Assembly: GCA_905221605.1 (NCBI GenBank)
Contig: CAJNDS010002221.1
Coordinates: forward strand, 167,501-187,500
Source: Symbiodinium natans
Taxonomy: Eukaryota; Sar; Dinophyceae; Suessiales; Symbiodiniaceae
Direction of reading: 5' to 3'
DNA: 20,000 nt
Positions 7,476-19,100 of this stretch are shown here, one piece after another (positions within the stretch are counted from its first letter, which is position 1; each line of letters starts with the position of its first letter). The position numbers and the translations under genes are program-made. The notes under the pieces were generated by a model. That model was given only the letters and a program-made list of their open reading frames with translations. It was not told where the DNA came from and did no database searches.

Positions 7476-10436
7476 ACCCTAAACCCTAAACCCTAAACCA
7501 CCTTAATTAGGCTTAGTTATCCTTAAACGGCCTTAAATATAGGGGGAATCTTGGGTGGTGGGAGTAGGGAACCCATGAGTTCAGTGTTTAGGGATTCCAT
7601 TGTGGTGAGTTTCTGTTTATACCCAGGGTTTAGGGTTTAGGGTTTAGGGTTTAGGGTATTCTTCTGAGGGTAGTTTCATGGGCCCTTAATATGGTCCCTA
7701 ACCTCCCTTAAAGATTTCGGATGTATGGGCCCTTAGTTTGTAAGGGTATATAAGGGGTATATAAGGGGTACCCTTTTAAGTGCCCATGCTAAGGGACCAG
7801 GTAACTACCCTTAGATTGAGGGTTTAGGGGTTCCATTGCTTGTTAGTTTCTGTTTCTACCCATACTACTCGTCTGGTCTGTGCGAGTATCATGTCCCCCT
7901 AAGTCCCATTAAGCCCTAAACCCTAAACCGGGAACCCTGAACCCTAACTTACCATGATGATGGGAGTTCCGGGTGTGCTGGTAAACTTTAAACCCTCACC
8001 CCTGAACCCTGCGCCTTAAGACCCAAGCCCCGAAACCCCAAACCCTAAAACCCTACAGTGGCAGGACCGAGCACCCCTAAACCCTCTGCGCCCAAGCCCC
8101 TAAGCCCCTGGACCCTGTAGGATTTCGGGGTTTGGGATTAGGGTTTAGGGTTTAGGGTTTAGGGTTTTCGTTTTAGGGTTTAGGGCTTTGGGTTTAGGGT
8201 TTAGGGTTTCGGTTGTGAGGTGATCATTGGCGACTTGCACGGCCAGCTCTTTAACCTGCTCGCCTACCTCAAGCAACTCAAAGCGGACCGACCATAAGCC
8301 CTAACCCCTAAACCCTAAACCCGAAACCCTAAACCCTAAACCCTAGACCCTAAACCCTGGGTTTAGGGGCGAGGGCTGAAGGGTTGAGGGTTTAGGTGGG
8401 GGCTTAGGGTTCCAGCGCCGGGCTTCGCCTCAACAGCGACCTATCTATCGAGTTCGAAGCCATCCCGCTCTCCCATCGGGTTTATATGGTTTGGGGTTAG
8501 GGTTTAGGGTTTAGGGTTTAGGGTTTAGGGTTTAGGGTTTAGGGTTTGGGGTTGAGGGTTTGGGGTCTGACACTGTGGAGCGGTTAGGGTTTAGAGAGCT
8601 ACCATACTGTGGATACTTCTCAGGTGAGAAATATGATCTCCTTATCTTGGTGCAAGTTCCTCAAGAGCCGCCCAGTAAGGCTTCCCTGAGCTGACCCCTT
8701 ATATGCCCCTGATATACTCTACAAAACCCAAGGGCCTAATCAGGGCCCATAACCCATAACCCTAAACCCTAAACCCTAAATCCTAAACCCTAAACCCTAA
8801 ACCCTAAACCCTAAACCCTAAACCCTAAACCCTAAACCCTAAACCCTTGATAAAAAGCCTTGGTGGCCCAGTGGTACGCTTTTATCCCTTTTTTGGGTTC
8901 TAGGTTCACTGAGAAAGTAACCAACCCTCAAGAAGGGTACCCTTACTGTAATACCCTAAACCCTAAACGCTAATAAACCCTAAACCCTAAACCCTAAACC
9001 CTAAACCCTAAACCCTAAACCCTAAACCCGAAGACCATGTATCTTCGCCTAGATCCTTAAAGTCTCAGCCCCTGAGCCCTCGCAACTTGGGCACGGTAGA
9101 CTGAACCCTGAGTCCCAAAGCCTGCACCCTAGAACCCTAAAGTTCCCAAACCTTGAAGCCCTAAAACCCTAAACCCTAAACCCTAAACCCTAAACCCTAA
9201 ACCCTAAACCCTAAACCCTAAACCCTAAACCCAAACCCTAAACCCCAAGCCCTAAACCCCAAACCCCAAACCTTGGCTTGGAAGGACTTCCCCGACTACA
9301 ACACGCTGCCAGAATCCAAGCTTTTCATTTGCGACCCGAAGACGCTGGGACGCCCATTAGTACGTGTTGTTAGGGTGTAGTGTCTAGGGTTTAGGGTTTA
9401 GGTTTAGGGTTAGGGTTTAGGGTTTAGGGTTTAGGGTTTAGGGTTAATGTTGGACCCCGGTTTGGTATGAGGCCCCGCCCCCCCCCCCCCCCCCCCCCCC
9501 TCCCCAAACAATTTTGGGGTTTTCTATAAACTGGGTTGGGGTCTGGGGGTAGGGCGGGTAGGGGTCGAGGAACCCTAAACCCTAAACCCTAAACCCTAAA
9601 CCCTAAACCCTAAACCCTAAACCCTAAACCCTAAACCCTAAACCCTAAACCCTAAACCCTAAACCCTAAACCCTGAACCCTAAACCCTAAACCCTAAACC
9701 CTAAACCCTAAACCCTAAACCCTAAACCCTAAACCCTAAGCCTTGAGGCTTGAGGGTCGAAGCTTTCCAGGCTTTGTGGCTCCCTGGCCAGGGGGTCTGC
9801 GGACTAATGCGGGTAACCGAAACAATTAGGGTTTAGGGTTTAGGGTTTAGGGTTTAGGGTTTAGGGCTTAGGGTTTAGGGTTTAGGGTTTAGGGTTTGCG
9901 AACCAGGGAAGCTCGTGGGCTATTCTTTTTGAGAATAGTTTGGGGGCCTGTTTCGTAATGAAATTTTACCAGGAATTCAAATAAAGCCGGAGACCAGAAA
10001 AGTCTGGAGCTTCTTCTCCAAAACTACTTTTAGTTTTTGGCTCCCCGCCCCCCCCCGCCCTTCATCCCCGGGCCGCGAACATCGCATAATTGCGGGCAAC
10101 CCTCATCAGGGGGGGGCCTAGAAGTTTTCGGTCAAAACGCTCAATAGCGCCCACCTTCACTAAACCCTAAACCCCAAACCCTAAACCCTAAACCCTGAAC
10201 CCTAAACCCCCAACATTTGGGCTTGGGGTTTAGGGTTACTAGGATCCTTATCCCAGCATCCCCTAGACTGACCTAGACTAAACCCTAAACCCTAAACCCT
10301 AAACCCTGAACCCTGAACCCTAAACCCTAAACCCTAAACCCTAAACCCTAAACCCTATGAACCCTATGAACCCTATGAACCCTGCGACCTAACCCTAAAC
10401 CCTAAACCCTAAACGCTAAACCCTAAACCCTCCACC

Positions 10437-10468
<32 letters not shown>

Positions 10469-12958
10469 ACCCTAAACTCTAACCCTGAACCCTCAACCCT
10501 AAACTCTAAACCCTGAACCCTAAACCCTAAACCCTAAACCCTAAACCCTAAACCCTAAACCCTAAACCCTAAACCCTAAACCCTAAACCCTAAACCCTAA
10601 ACCCTAAACCCTAAACGGTACGTGGAGGGGGTGGGGGGGGGGGGGGGCACCCAGGATGCAGTACGTCTTCATGGGCGACTATGTGGACCGAGGCGGCCTC
10701 TGGAGTTTAGGGTTTAGGGTTTAGGGTTTAGGGTTTAGGGTTTAGGGTTTAGGGTGTAGGGTGTAAGGGTGTAGGGTTTAGGGTTTCGAGACTCCATTTG
10801 GTTTAGGGTTTTGGGTTTCGGGCTTAGGGTTCTCCTGATGATGAGAGAATATTCCTGAGGACGGAGTTTGGAGTCTCTGGGCAGTTCCGCCCAGCGTGCT
10901 TGAATGAATGTGGCATGGTTGGGTCGAAAACCAAACCCCCTACACCATAAACCTTGAACCCAAAACCCAAAACCGCATATGTGTTGTTGCTGAACCCTAA
11001 ACCCTAAACCCTAAACCCTAAAACCCTAAATCCTACACTTTAAACCCTAAACCCCAAAACCCCAAACCCCAAACCCTAAACCCTAAACCCTCAACCCTAA
11101 ACCCTGTGTTGTTGCTGAAGTGGGTAAGGGGTCTCGGAGTGGGGTTGTAGAGCTGAAAGGACTCGCTTTGAGTTGCTTCGGAGACTTCCTTGCGGCCTAA
11201 ACCCTAAACCCTAAACCCTAAACCCTAAACCCTAAACCCTAAACCCTAAACCCTAAACCCTAAACCCTAAACCCTAAATCCGAATGCCCGCGCCGGATCT
11301 TCGAGCTACGAGACTGCTACGGTTCTTGCCAACGGTTGGGGCTCGTGATTTGTGATTTGGGAGCATGATAGGAGTGTTATGATTTGGGAGTTAGGGGTTT
11401 CTGGCGTTCAAAACCTGAACCTGCCGCCTTTCTCGGGGGCAGGTGCCTGTAGTTAAGCCTTGTTCGAAGGCGCGAGGCGGGACGAGATGATAAGTTTTGT
11501 CATCTGCAACCCTAAACCCCAAACCCTAAACCCCGAAATCTGTCTTTAAGTTTAAAGCTTAAACCTCGGCCTGCAGGGGCAGAAGGCATGTTAGGTACAT
11601 GTTCACGGCATCGAAATCGAGGGCTTGGGGTATCTTCAGGGAGCCTGTTCGGGTTTGGGGTTTAGGGTTCCGGCACCTAGAGTAGGACTCCTAACCTCTA
11701 CACCCTACTAGTAATTTCTTAAGACAACCCCCCCCCCAAAAAAAAAAAAAAACTGACTACTATTTTTTTATAATTCTTTTGGGGTTCTTAGACAAATAGT
11801 AGCCTACACCCCAACCCACACCCTCAATCCTATAAACCCAAAACCGCTCAAGGTGATGTAGGCTGGCCGTGTCCCAGGTAGATGTCTGGCTCCCACGATC
11901 TGACCCTAAGCCCTAAGCCCTAAGCCCTAAGCCCTAAGCCCTAAGCCCTAAGCCCTAAGCCCTAAGCCCTAAGCCCTAAGCCCTAAGCCCTAAGCCCTAA
12001 GCCCTAAGCCCTAAGCCCTAAGCCCTAAGCCCTAAGCCCTAAGCCCTAAGCCCGAAGCCCGAAGCCCGAAGCCCGAAGCCCGAAGCCCTAAGCCCTAAGC
12101 CCTAAGCCCTAAGCCCTAAGCCCTAAGCCCTAAGCCCTAAGCCCTAAGCCCTAAGCCCTAAGCCCTAAGCCCTAAGCCCTAAGCCCTAAGCCCTAAGCCC
12201 TAAGCCCTAAGCCCTAAGCCCTAAACCTGACAGAGGGTTCATGGTGACTTTTGTATGGGGTGTGGGGTGTCGGGTTTAAAGCTTGGGGTTCAAGCCCAAA
12301 CCCATACCCCGGTTTAGGATTTAGGGTTTAGGGCTTAGGGTTTAGGGTTTAGGGTTTCGGGTTTAGGGTTTAGGGCAGTACCCTAAACCCCTGAAGCCCT
12401 GAAGCTCCTATGCCTAGTTCCGCACAAGTCCCTTCGCAGGCGAGCGAAGCATTGAGATCGTCTTGCTGCTCTTTGCGTATAAGGCCTTTACTGGCTGACC
12501 TAAACCCTAAACCCTAAGCCCCAACCCCTAAGCCCTAAGCCCTACACCCTAAATTCCTTAAGCCCTAAACCCTAAACCCTAAACCCTAAACCCTAAACCC
12601 TAAACCCTAAACCCTAAACCCTAAACCCTAAACCCTAAACCCTAAACCCTAAACCCCCTAAACCCTAAACCCTAAACCCTAAACCCTAAACCCTAAACCC
12701 TAAACCCTAAACCCTAAACCCTAACCCTAAACCCCCTAAACCCTAAACCCTAAACCCTAAACCCTAAACCCTAACCCTCAATCAGCCGCAGGTCTTGTGC
12801 CCTTCTGGCCTGATCATGCTTCAGGGCACCTGGGCAGCATTGTTGCTGCTGAGTTTGTTTTCTATTAGGGGTCTTTAGGGTTTTAGGGTTTTGGGTTTAG
12901 GTTTAGTTTTTTTTTTTTTGTTCTAGTCGGGGCTTTTGGGCTTTTAGGGGTTTGGGGT

Positions 12959-12995
<37 letters not shown>

Positions 12996-13145
12996 GGTGT
13001 TTGGGCTTTGGGGATTTGAGGGTTTTAGCGCTTTGAGGCTTTTCGGGGGTTTGGGACTTTAGGATTTCGAGGGCTTAGGGTTTGATTGCATATGGATGGT
13101 ATACATAGCCGCAACTAATCCAAGCTTGGGCGGGGTTTACGTGAA

Positions 13146-13183
<38 letters not shown>

Positions 13184-16100
13184 TGACCATGTCGGGGCTT
13201 TCGGGGCACTCTTCCCAAGTTATCCCAAGCGAGCCATGTGACACAAGTCACAGGTGGATTCAGTGAAGAAGTTCGCACCAGGTTCGTCTAAACCCCCCCC
13301 TTGCATCAAGAGTACGTGTTGCTTTGTAAAAAGGAATATAGAAGTGGGCTTAACTCCATGAGGGGTTGTAGGTCTGCAGACTAATGCGCGCTGTCAACGC
13401 TTGCTTCCGCTTAGCATGCCCTAAACCCCACCTTTGCCCTAAACCCTAAACCAAACCCAAGCGCGCCGGGGTCTCGCGCGGAACACAGAGTCTACAGGGA
13501 CATGGGTGCATTTTGCGCGAGCCCCTTGTGTGTTTAAGAGTAAGGAGTACGGTGTAAGGTTTCGGGTTTAGGGTTTAGGGTTTGGGCTTCTGAGGAAATC
13601 AAACCGCCAATAGTTTCCCCTTGTCGAAACCCTTGCAGAGTTATGCCAACAAATATCGTATGACCGTTCTATTGAAGCAGAGCCGTGTGGGGGCGTTTAG
13701 GGCTGTTGCTTGAAATCCCTGAGTCTTACCCTGAACCCCAGACCCTGAACCCTAAACCCTTCAACCCTTGAAGCCCCTAAAGCTAAGATCGGGGCCAGTA
13801 CCCAAATCTCCTGCTTAAGAGCAGTAAGGACTAGAGTTCGTAACAACCTGAGTCTCCCATTACAACCCCCCCCGGTCGCGGCGCAGGCGAGGGTTTAGGA
13901 AAAACTGCGCGCGATGAAAAATAGAAACTTGATATTTTCGTAATGTTATGGGACCCGGTGGGGTTTGTGCTGGTTGCTCGAACCCCTTCTAAACCAGTAA
14001 TGTCCTGGCCCTGCCAATCGTAAACTCTAAGCCCCACGCTCTAAGCCCTAAACCCCAAAAGATCTGGGGCCAAGGAAACCACGAGGCAGAGCGAACAAAT
14101 CAACGCTATGGCTTCATGAAGGAGGCGGGGGGGCGGGGGGCGGCGGGGGGCATGGTTTAGGGTTTGCTTCGGGATCCGAAACTCTCAACCCCAAAACCCC
14201 CGTCAACTCCTGACAATACCACGAACCCAGCTGAAGCGGGGTTGGTGTGTCGCGGCCGCCCTAAACCCTAGCCCTAAACCCTAAACCCTAAACCCTAAAC
14301 CCTGAACTCTGAAACCCTAAACCCGCAGCCCTAAACCCGAAACCCTTACTCCCTTTCTTTCGGGTACAGATCCCTTACCTCTGCAAGCAAGCAGGGTGCC
14401 GCGAATGTTGCCTCCCTCTAGCCAACAGGGACATGCTGGCTCTTAGGCTCTAGAGGAAACAAACCGTAAACCCTTTATCCAAAACCCCTAAAACCCCTAA
14501 AACCCCCCAAACCCCTAAGACCCCTCAAGCCCTAACGAAACCCCTAAAACCCCTCAAGCCCTAACGCCCTAAAAACCCTAAAAACCCTAAACGCCTCGAA
14601 AACCTGAAAAACCCTAAAGCCCTAAAACCTCAACACCCTCAACCCCAATCCCTCAAGCCGAAGCCTATGGGAATTAAGAGCTGAGGGTTCCAGGACTCTC
14701 TTTGAGACTTGGGATAGGGTTTAGGGTTTAGGGTTTCGGGTTTAGGGTTTAGGGTTTAGGGTTTAGGGTTTCAATTTTTACGTCCTGTAATTCCTCAGAA
14801 ACAGCTCTGGGGTCTAGCAAGTCGGAGACCCCCGAGTTGACCTGAGCAGCAGAACCCTGTGTCCGAAGCAAAGTTTAGGGTTGAGGGGGCGCAGCTTTTA
14901 CTTTTTAAGGTGTTCTTTTCGGGTTTAGGGTTTAGGGTTTAGGGTTTAGGGTTAAGGTGTTCTTTTCCTTAAAGGGTGTGGCTCGGCTCCCCTAGTCCTG
15001 TGGTCCTCTGGCCCTCTGGTTTTCCAGTCCTCTGGTCTATGGTCCTCTGGTCCTGGTCCCGTGGTCCCATGGTCCCGTGGTCCTCTGGCCCTGGTCGTCC
15101 TCCGGCCCCTCTCTTAAGCTTGTTCCAAAACATATGAATCCATCCGAACCGCTTCAAAGCCCCAACCCCTGCTTCTTAGGCCATGCTTCCTGCGTCAAAG
15201 CGTAGGATTTCCTTCCAAGCCTTTCGCGCGGGCGTTGTCTTTGTAATTTACACACGCAGGAATGCTGCAAACAACAGGCCCGAGCCGCACCTTTACAAAA
15301 AAAACCCAAGGTGAGGGTTGAGGATTACTTATAGTGGAGTGACTTCGATTTCTGCTTGGAACTCTAAATCCCTCAGCCCTCACCCAAAATCCTCTAAACC
15401 ACCTAAATCCTCCAAACATCAAGCCGTAAACTCTATAAGCCCCGAACCCGAATCTAAGCCCCAAGCCCCAGTCCAAAGCCTTTGCCCCCCCGGCGCCCCC
15501 TTCCCCAAGCCCCAACCCCAAAAGACAAGCACTGGCCCCTGAGGTCAGGTGGAAGCTGGGGCACGGCTCGATTTATCACAGGTTGCTGGGTAGGGCTTTG
15601 GGATATTGTTGCGCACTTTCCCTGCGGCTCAAGCCGCCGACCCCACCAGAGCATAGTTGAAAGGTCTAAACCCGCTCGTCGGCTCAAAGGATGCTTTCCT
15701 CATCGCATGGTTCGAAGAGCATCGCAGCCTGCTCGGCAGAATCCCAAAAAGTTGTGAAACGCTCGCCTCTGTGAAACGTGGGGGTGGGGGGGGGGTAGGG
15801 GGTAGCACCAGGACCCAAATGGGGCAATTTGTTGAAAAGGCCGATCCTTGAAGGGAAAGGCAGGGGGGGTAGGGGGGGGTGGGGGAGGGGGGGGTTGGGG
15901 GGGGGTGGGGGGGGGGCAGGGGCCCTCCCCCCTGCATTTTGGGGGGAGGTTTTTCACCTCCAGAAACCTATCCAACACGCCGCCAGGGTCGGCGGACCCA
16001 AACTCTAAACCCCAAGCCCTAAACCCTAAACCTGAAACTTTTTTCAGAAGGCTTCGAGGGTGGACCAGCCGAGGTTCAACCAGCTGTTCCAGTTGCTCCC

Positions 16101-19100
16101 CTTCGTGGCGGTGGCTCCGGACGGGGCTTTGGGGCTTTGGGGGCTTTGGGGCTTTGGGGGCTTTAGGGTTTAGGGTCTAGGGATTTGGGTTTCGGGATTT
16201 GGGTTTAGGGTTTAGGGTTTAGGGTTTAGGGGATAGGGTTTCGGGTTTACGGTTGTAGATACAAAGGTAAAGGAGGACTGCGCTCATCTTTTCCCGAGTC
16301 CGGCAAGCATTCGCCGACTCGCTGAAGCGGAAAACGGGTGACCGACGAGCAATGGCTTGGGCGTGGTTACCCCTGGGCTTTGCTAGATCAGTGTTAGGGA
16401 CACTTTTTGCTTTTTGGGTTATGGGCTTTCTTATATGTGAACAAAAAGGATCCTTTTTTCTTCCTAGGGGAACAGGGATTAAGTTTGGAGTCGGACCGAT
16501 CCAGGATTATCCCTGCAGGTGCTTGTGGCAGACTCCGATAGACTGTGCACATCTCCGTTGGATCCAGTGATTGGGTACCACTTGGACTACAACTTTTCCA
16601 CTTTCAACTGTATGTACTCAGAAGCCAGGTCTTCGTTGCCATGACTGAGCTACTCACTGGTTGTGGGCAAGGGTTTTTTGTGTCAGCGCACCACGCGCTG
16701 GGCTGCAGGGTTAGCCAGCGAACGGTTCCCACCCGTGAGAAACTCAGCAAACCCGAAACTCCTAAACCTCAAACCCTAAACCCTAAACCCTAAACCCTAT
16801 ACCCTAAACCCTAAACCCTAAACCCTAAACCCTAAACCCTAAACCCTCCCCCTCCCCCCCCCCCCACCCTCTGCAGGAGAAGTTCATGGCAACACACGGC
16901 GGCCTCTCGCGTGACTTCGTGCATGCTTGCGAGGGCATCTCGACCTCGGGGTGGAGGTTTAGGGTTTAGGGTTTAGGGTTTAGGGTTAGGGTTTAGGGTT
17001 TAGGGTTTTAGGGTTTAGGGTTTAGGAGGGGTAGGAGGGTTAGGCGGGTTAGGGGGGTTAGGGGGGTTTGGGGGGTTTAGGGGGGTTGTGAGGGGGGTTA
17101 CGGGGGTTTTGTTCGGGGGTTTAGGGGGTTTAGGGGGTTTAGGGGGGTTAGGGGGTTTTTTAGGGGGTTTATTAGGGGGTTTTAGTAGGGGGTTTAGGAG
17201 GGGTTAGGAGGGGGTTTAGGAGGGGTTTAGGAGGGTTTTAGGAGGGGGTTAGGGAGGGGTTAGGAGGGGGTTTAGGCGGGGTTTAGGAGGGGGTTTAGGA
17301 GGGGTTTCGGAGGGTTTAGGAGGGTTAGGAGGGGGTTTATTTAGCGGGGGTTTAGGAGGGGGTTTAGGAGGGGGTTTAGGAGGGGGCTTGGGAGGGGGTT
17401 TAGGAGGGGGTTAAGAGGGGGTTTAGGATGGGTTTAGGAGGGGGTTAGGAGGGGGTTTAGGAGGGGGTTTAGGAGGGGGTTGAGGAGGGGGTTAGGAGGG
17501 GGTAGGAGGGGGTTTAGGAGGGGGTTAGGGTGGGGTTTAGGAGCGGTCAGGGGGGGGTCTAGGGGGGGGTCTAGGGGGGTCTAGGAGGGGGTCTAGGGGG
17601 GGGTTTTAGGGGGGGGTCTAGGGGGGGTATAGGGGGGTGGTCTGTAGGGGGGGTCTAGGGGGGGGTCTAGGGGGGGGTTGGTAGGGGGGGTCTAGGGGGG
17701 GGTCTGGGGGGGGTCAGGGGGGGCTAGGGGGGGGGTCTAGGGGGGGGGGTCTAGGGGGGGGTCTAGGGGGGGGGTTCTAGGGGGGGGTCTAGGGGGGGGT
17801 CTGGGGGGGGTCTTAGGGGTTTAGGGGGCGGTTAGGGGGCGGTTTAGGGCGGTTGTAGGGGGCGGTTTAGGGGGCGGTTAGGGGGCGGTTTAGGGGGCGG
17901 TTTAGGGGGCGGTTAGGGGGCGTTTAGGGGGCGCGGTTAGGGGGCGGGTTTTAGGGGCGGGTTAGGTTAGGGGGCGGTTTAGGGGGCGGTTTTAGGGGGC
18001 GCGGTTTTAGGGGGCGGTTTAGGGGGAGGGTTAGTGGGGCGGTTTAGGGGGCGGTTAGGGGGCGTGTAGGGGGCGGTTTAGGGGGCGGTTTAGGGGCGGT
18101 TTAGGGGGCGGTTTAGGGGGTGGTTTAGGGGGGGGGTAGGGGGTGGTGTAGGGGGTGGTTTAGGGGGTGGTTTAGGGGGTGGTTTAGGGGGTGGTTTAGG
18201 GGGTGGTTTAGGGGGTTGTTTAGGGGGTTGTTTAGGGGGTTGTTTGGGGTTTAGGGGGTTTAGGGGGTTTAGGGGGTTTAGGGGGTTTAGGGGGTTTAGG
18301 GGGTTTAGGGGGTTTAGGGTTTGGGGTGTCAAGTCCTCCCCTTCCTAAGTGCCAGACTGGTGCACGCCCCACCCTAACTACCAACTGCCACCCAGTTGCC
18401 TCCCAGCTCACCAAAAACCCAAGTCTGAAGCTTTCCGGAGGCCTTCGTCTCTTTGGGTTTAGGGTTTAGGGTTTAGGGTTTAGGGTTTAGGGTTTAGGGT
18501 TTAGGGTTTAGGGTTTAGGGTTTAGGGTTTAGGGTTCAGGGTTTAGGGTTCAGGGTTTAGGGTTTAGGGCTTCGTCAGCATAGCGGGTAGTAGAGGATCC
18601 CATACAACTTGGCATTGCGCTTTCCACCACCTTGGATGCAGGGATACGAAGCCCAAATCCAATATAAACCTATATCAATACAATACAGGGTACAGGGAAA
18701 AACCTTCAAATCCAAGGCACTTAAAAAACCCTGAACCCGGACCCTGTAAACCTACCCTAAACGCCAAACCATCAACCCCATGTGCCTTAAACCCTTATCT
18801 GAAGCCAAACCCTGGCTTAGGGTTACTATAGCAGCGGGGCTGCAAGCTCGCAAAGGTATGGAGGGGATTTTGAGGGGTGGTTGGGCCTCGGGCCCGGAGC
18901 AGGCCCTTATTCCCCTTTCTGTGGGTTTAGAAGCCCATGCAAACCAAAAGAGGGTACGCAGAACCCTAAAGCCCTAAACCCTAAACCCTAAACCTAAACC
19001 CTAAACCCTAAACCCTAAACCCTAAACCCTAAACCCTAAACCCTTGGGCCTAGTGGCGGGTTTTGGGGTGTGGAAGACAGGCTTTGGGGGGAGGTTTGGG

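Noticed and set aside
8859-8915. tRNA-like block (TGGCCCAGTGG resembling a pol III A box, followed by GGTTC)
   Set aside because: No acceptor stem or anticodon arm can be drawn and the B box is poor; at most a decayed SINE fragment.
11904-12220. CRISPR-like array
   Set aside because: Continuous 7-base tandem repeats with no spacers, in eukaryotic intron sequence.
15629-15978. Minus-strand proline-rich ORFs
   Set aside because: They come from the G-rich tract at 15779-15920.
16352-16793. Two overlapping + strand ORFs of 72 and 82 residues
   Set aside because: No recognisable motifs; they lie in an intron and the second ends in telomere repeat.
18090-18414. Minus-strand NPLNPL / PPKPPK ORFs
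   Set aside because: Translations of the telomere-derived G-rich satellite.
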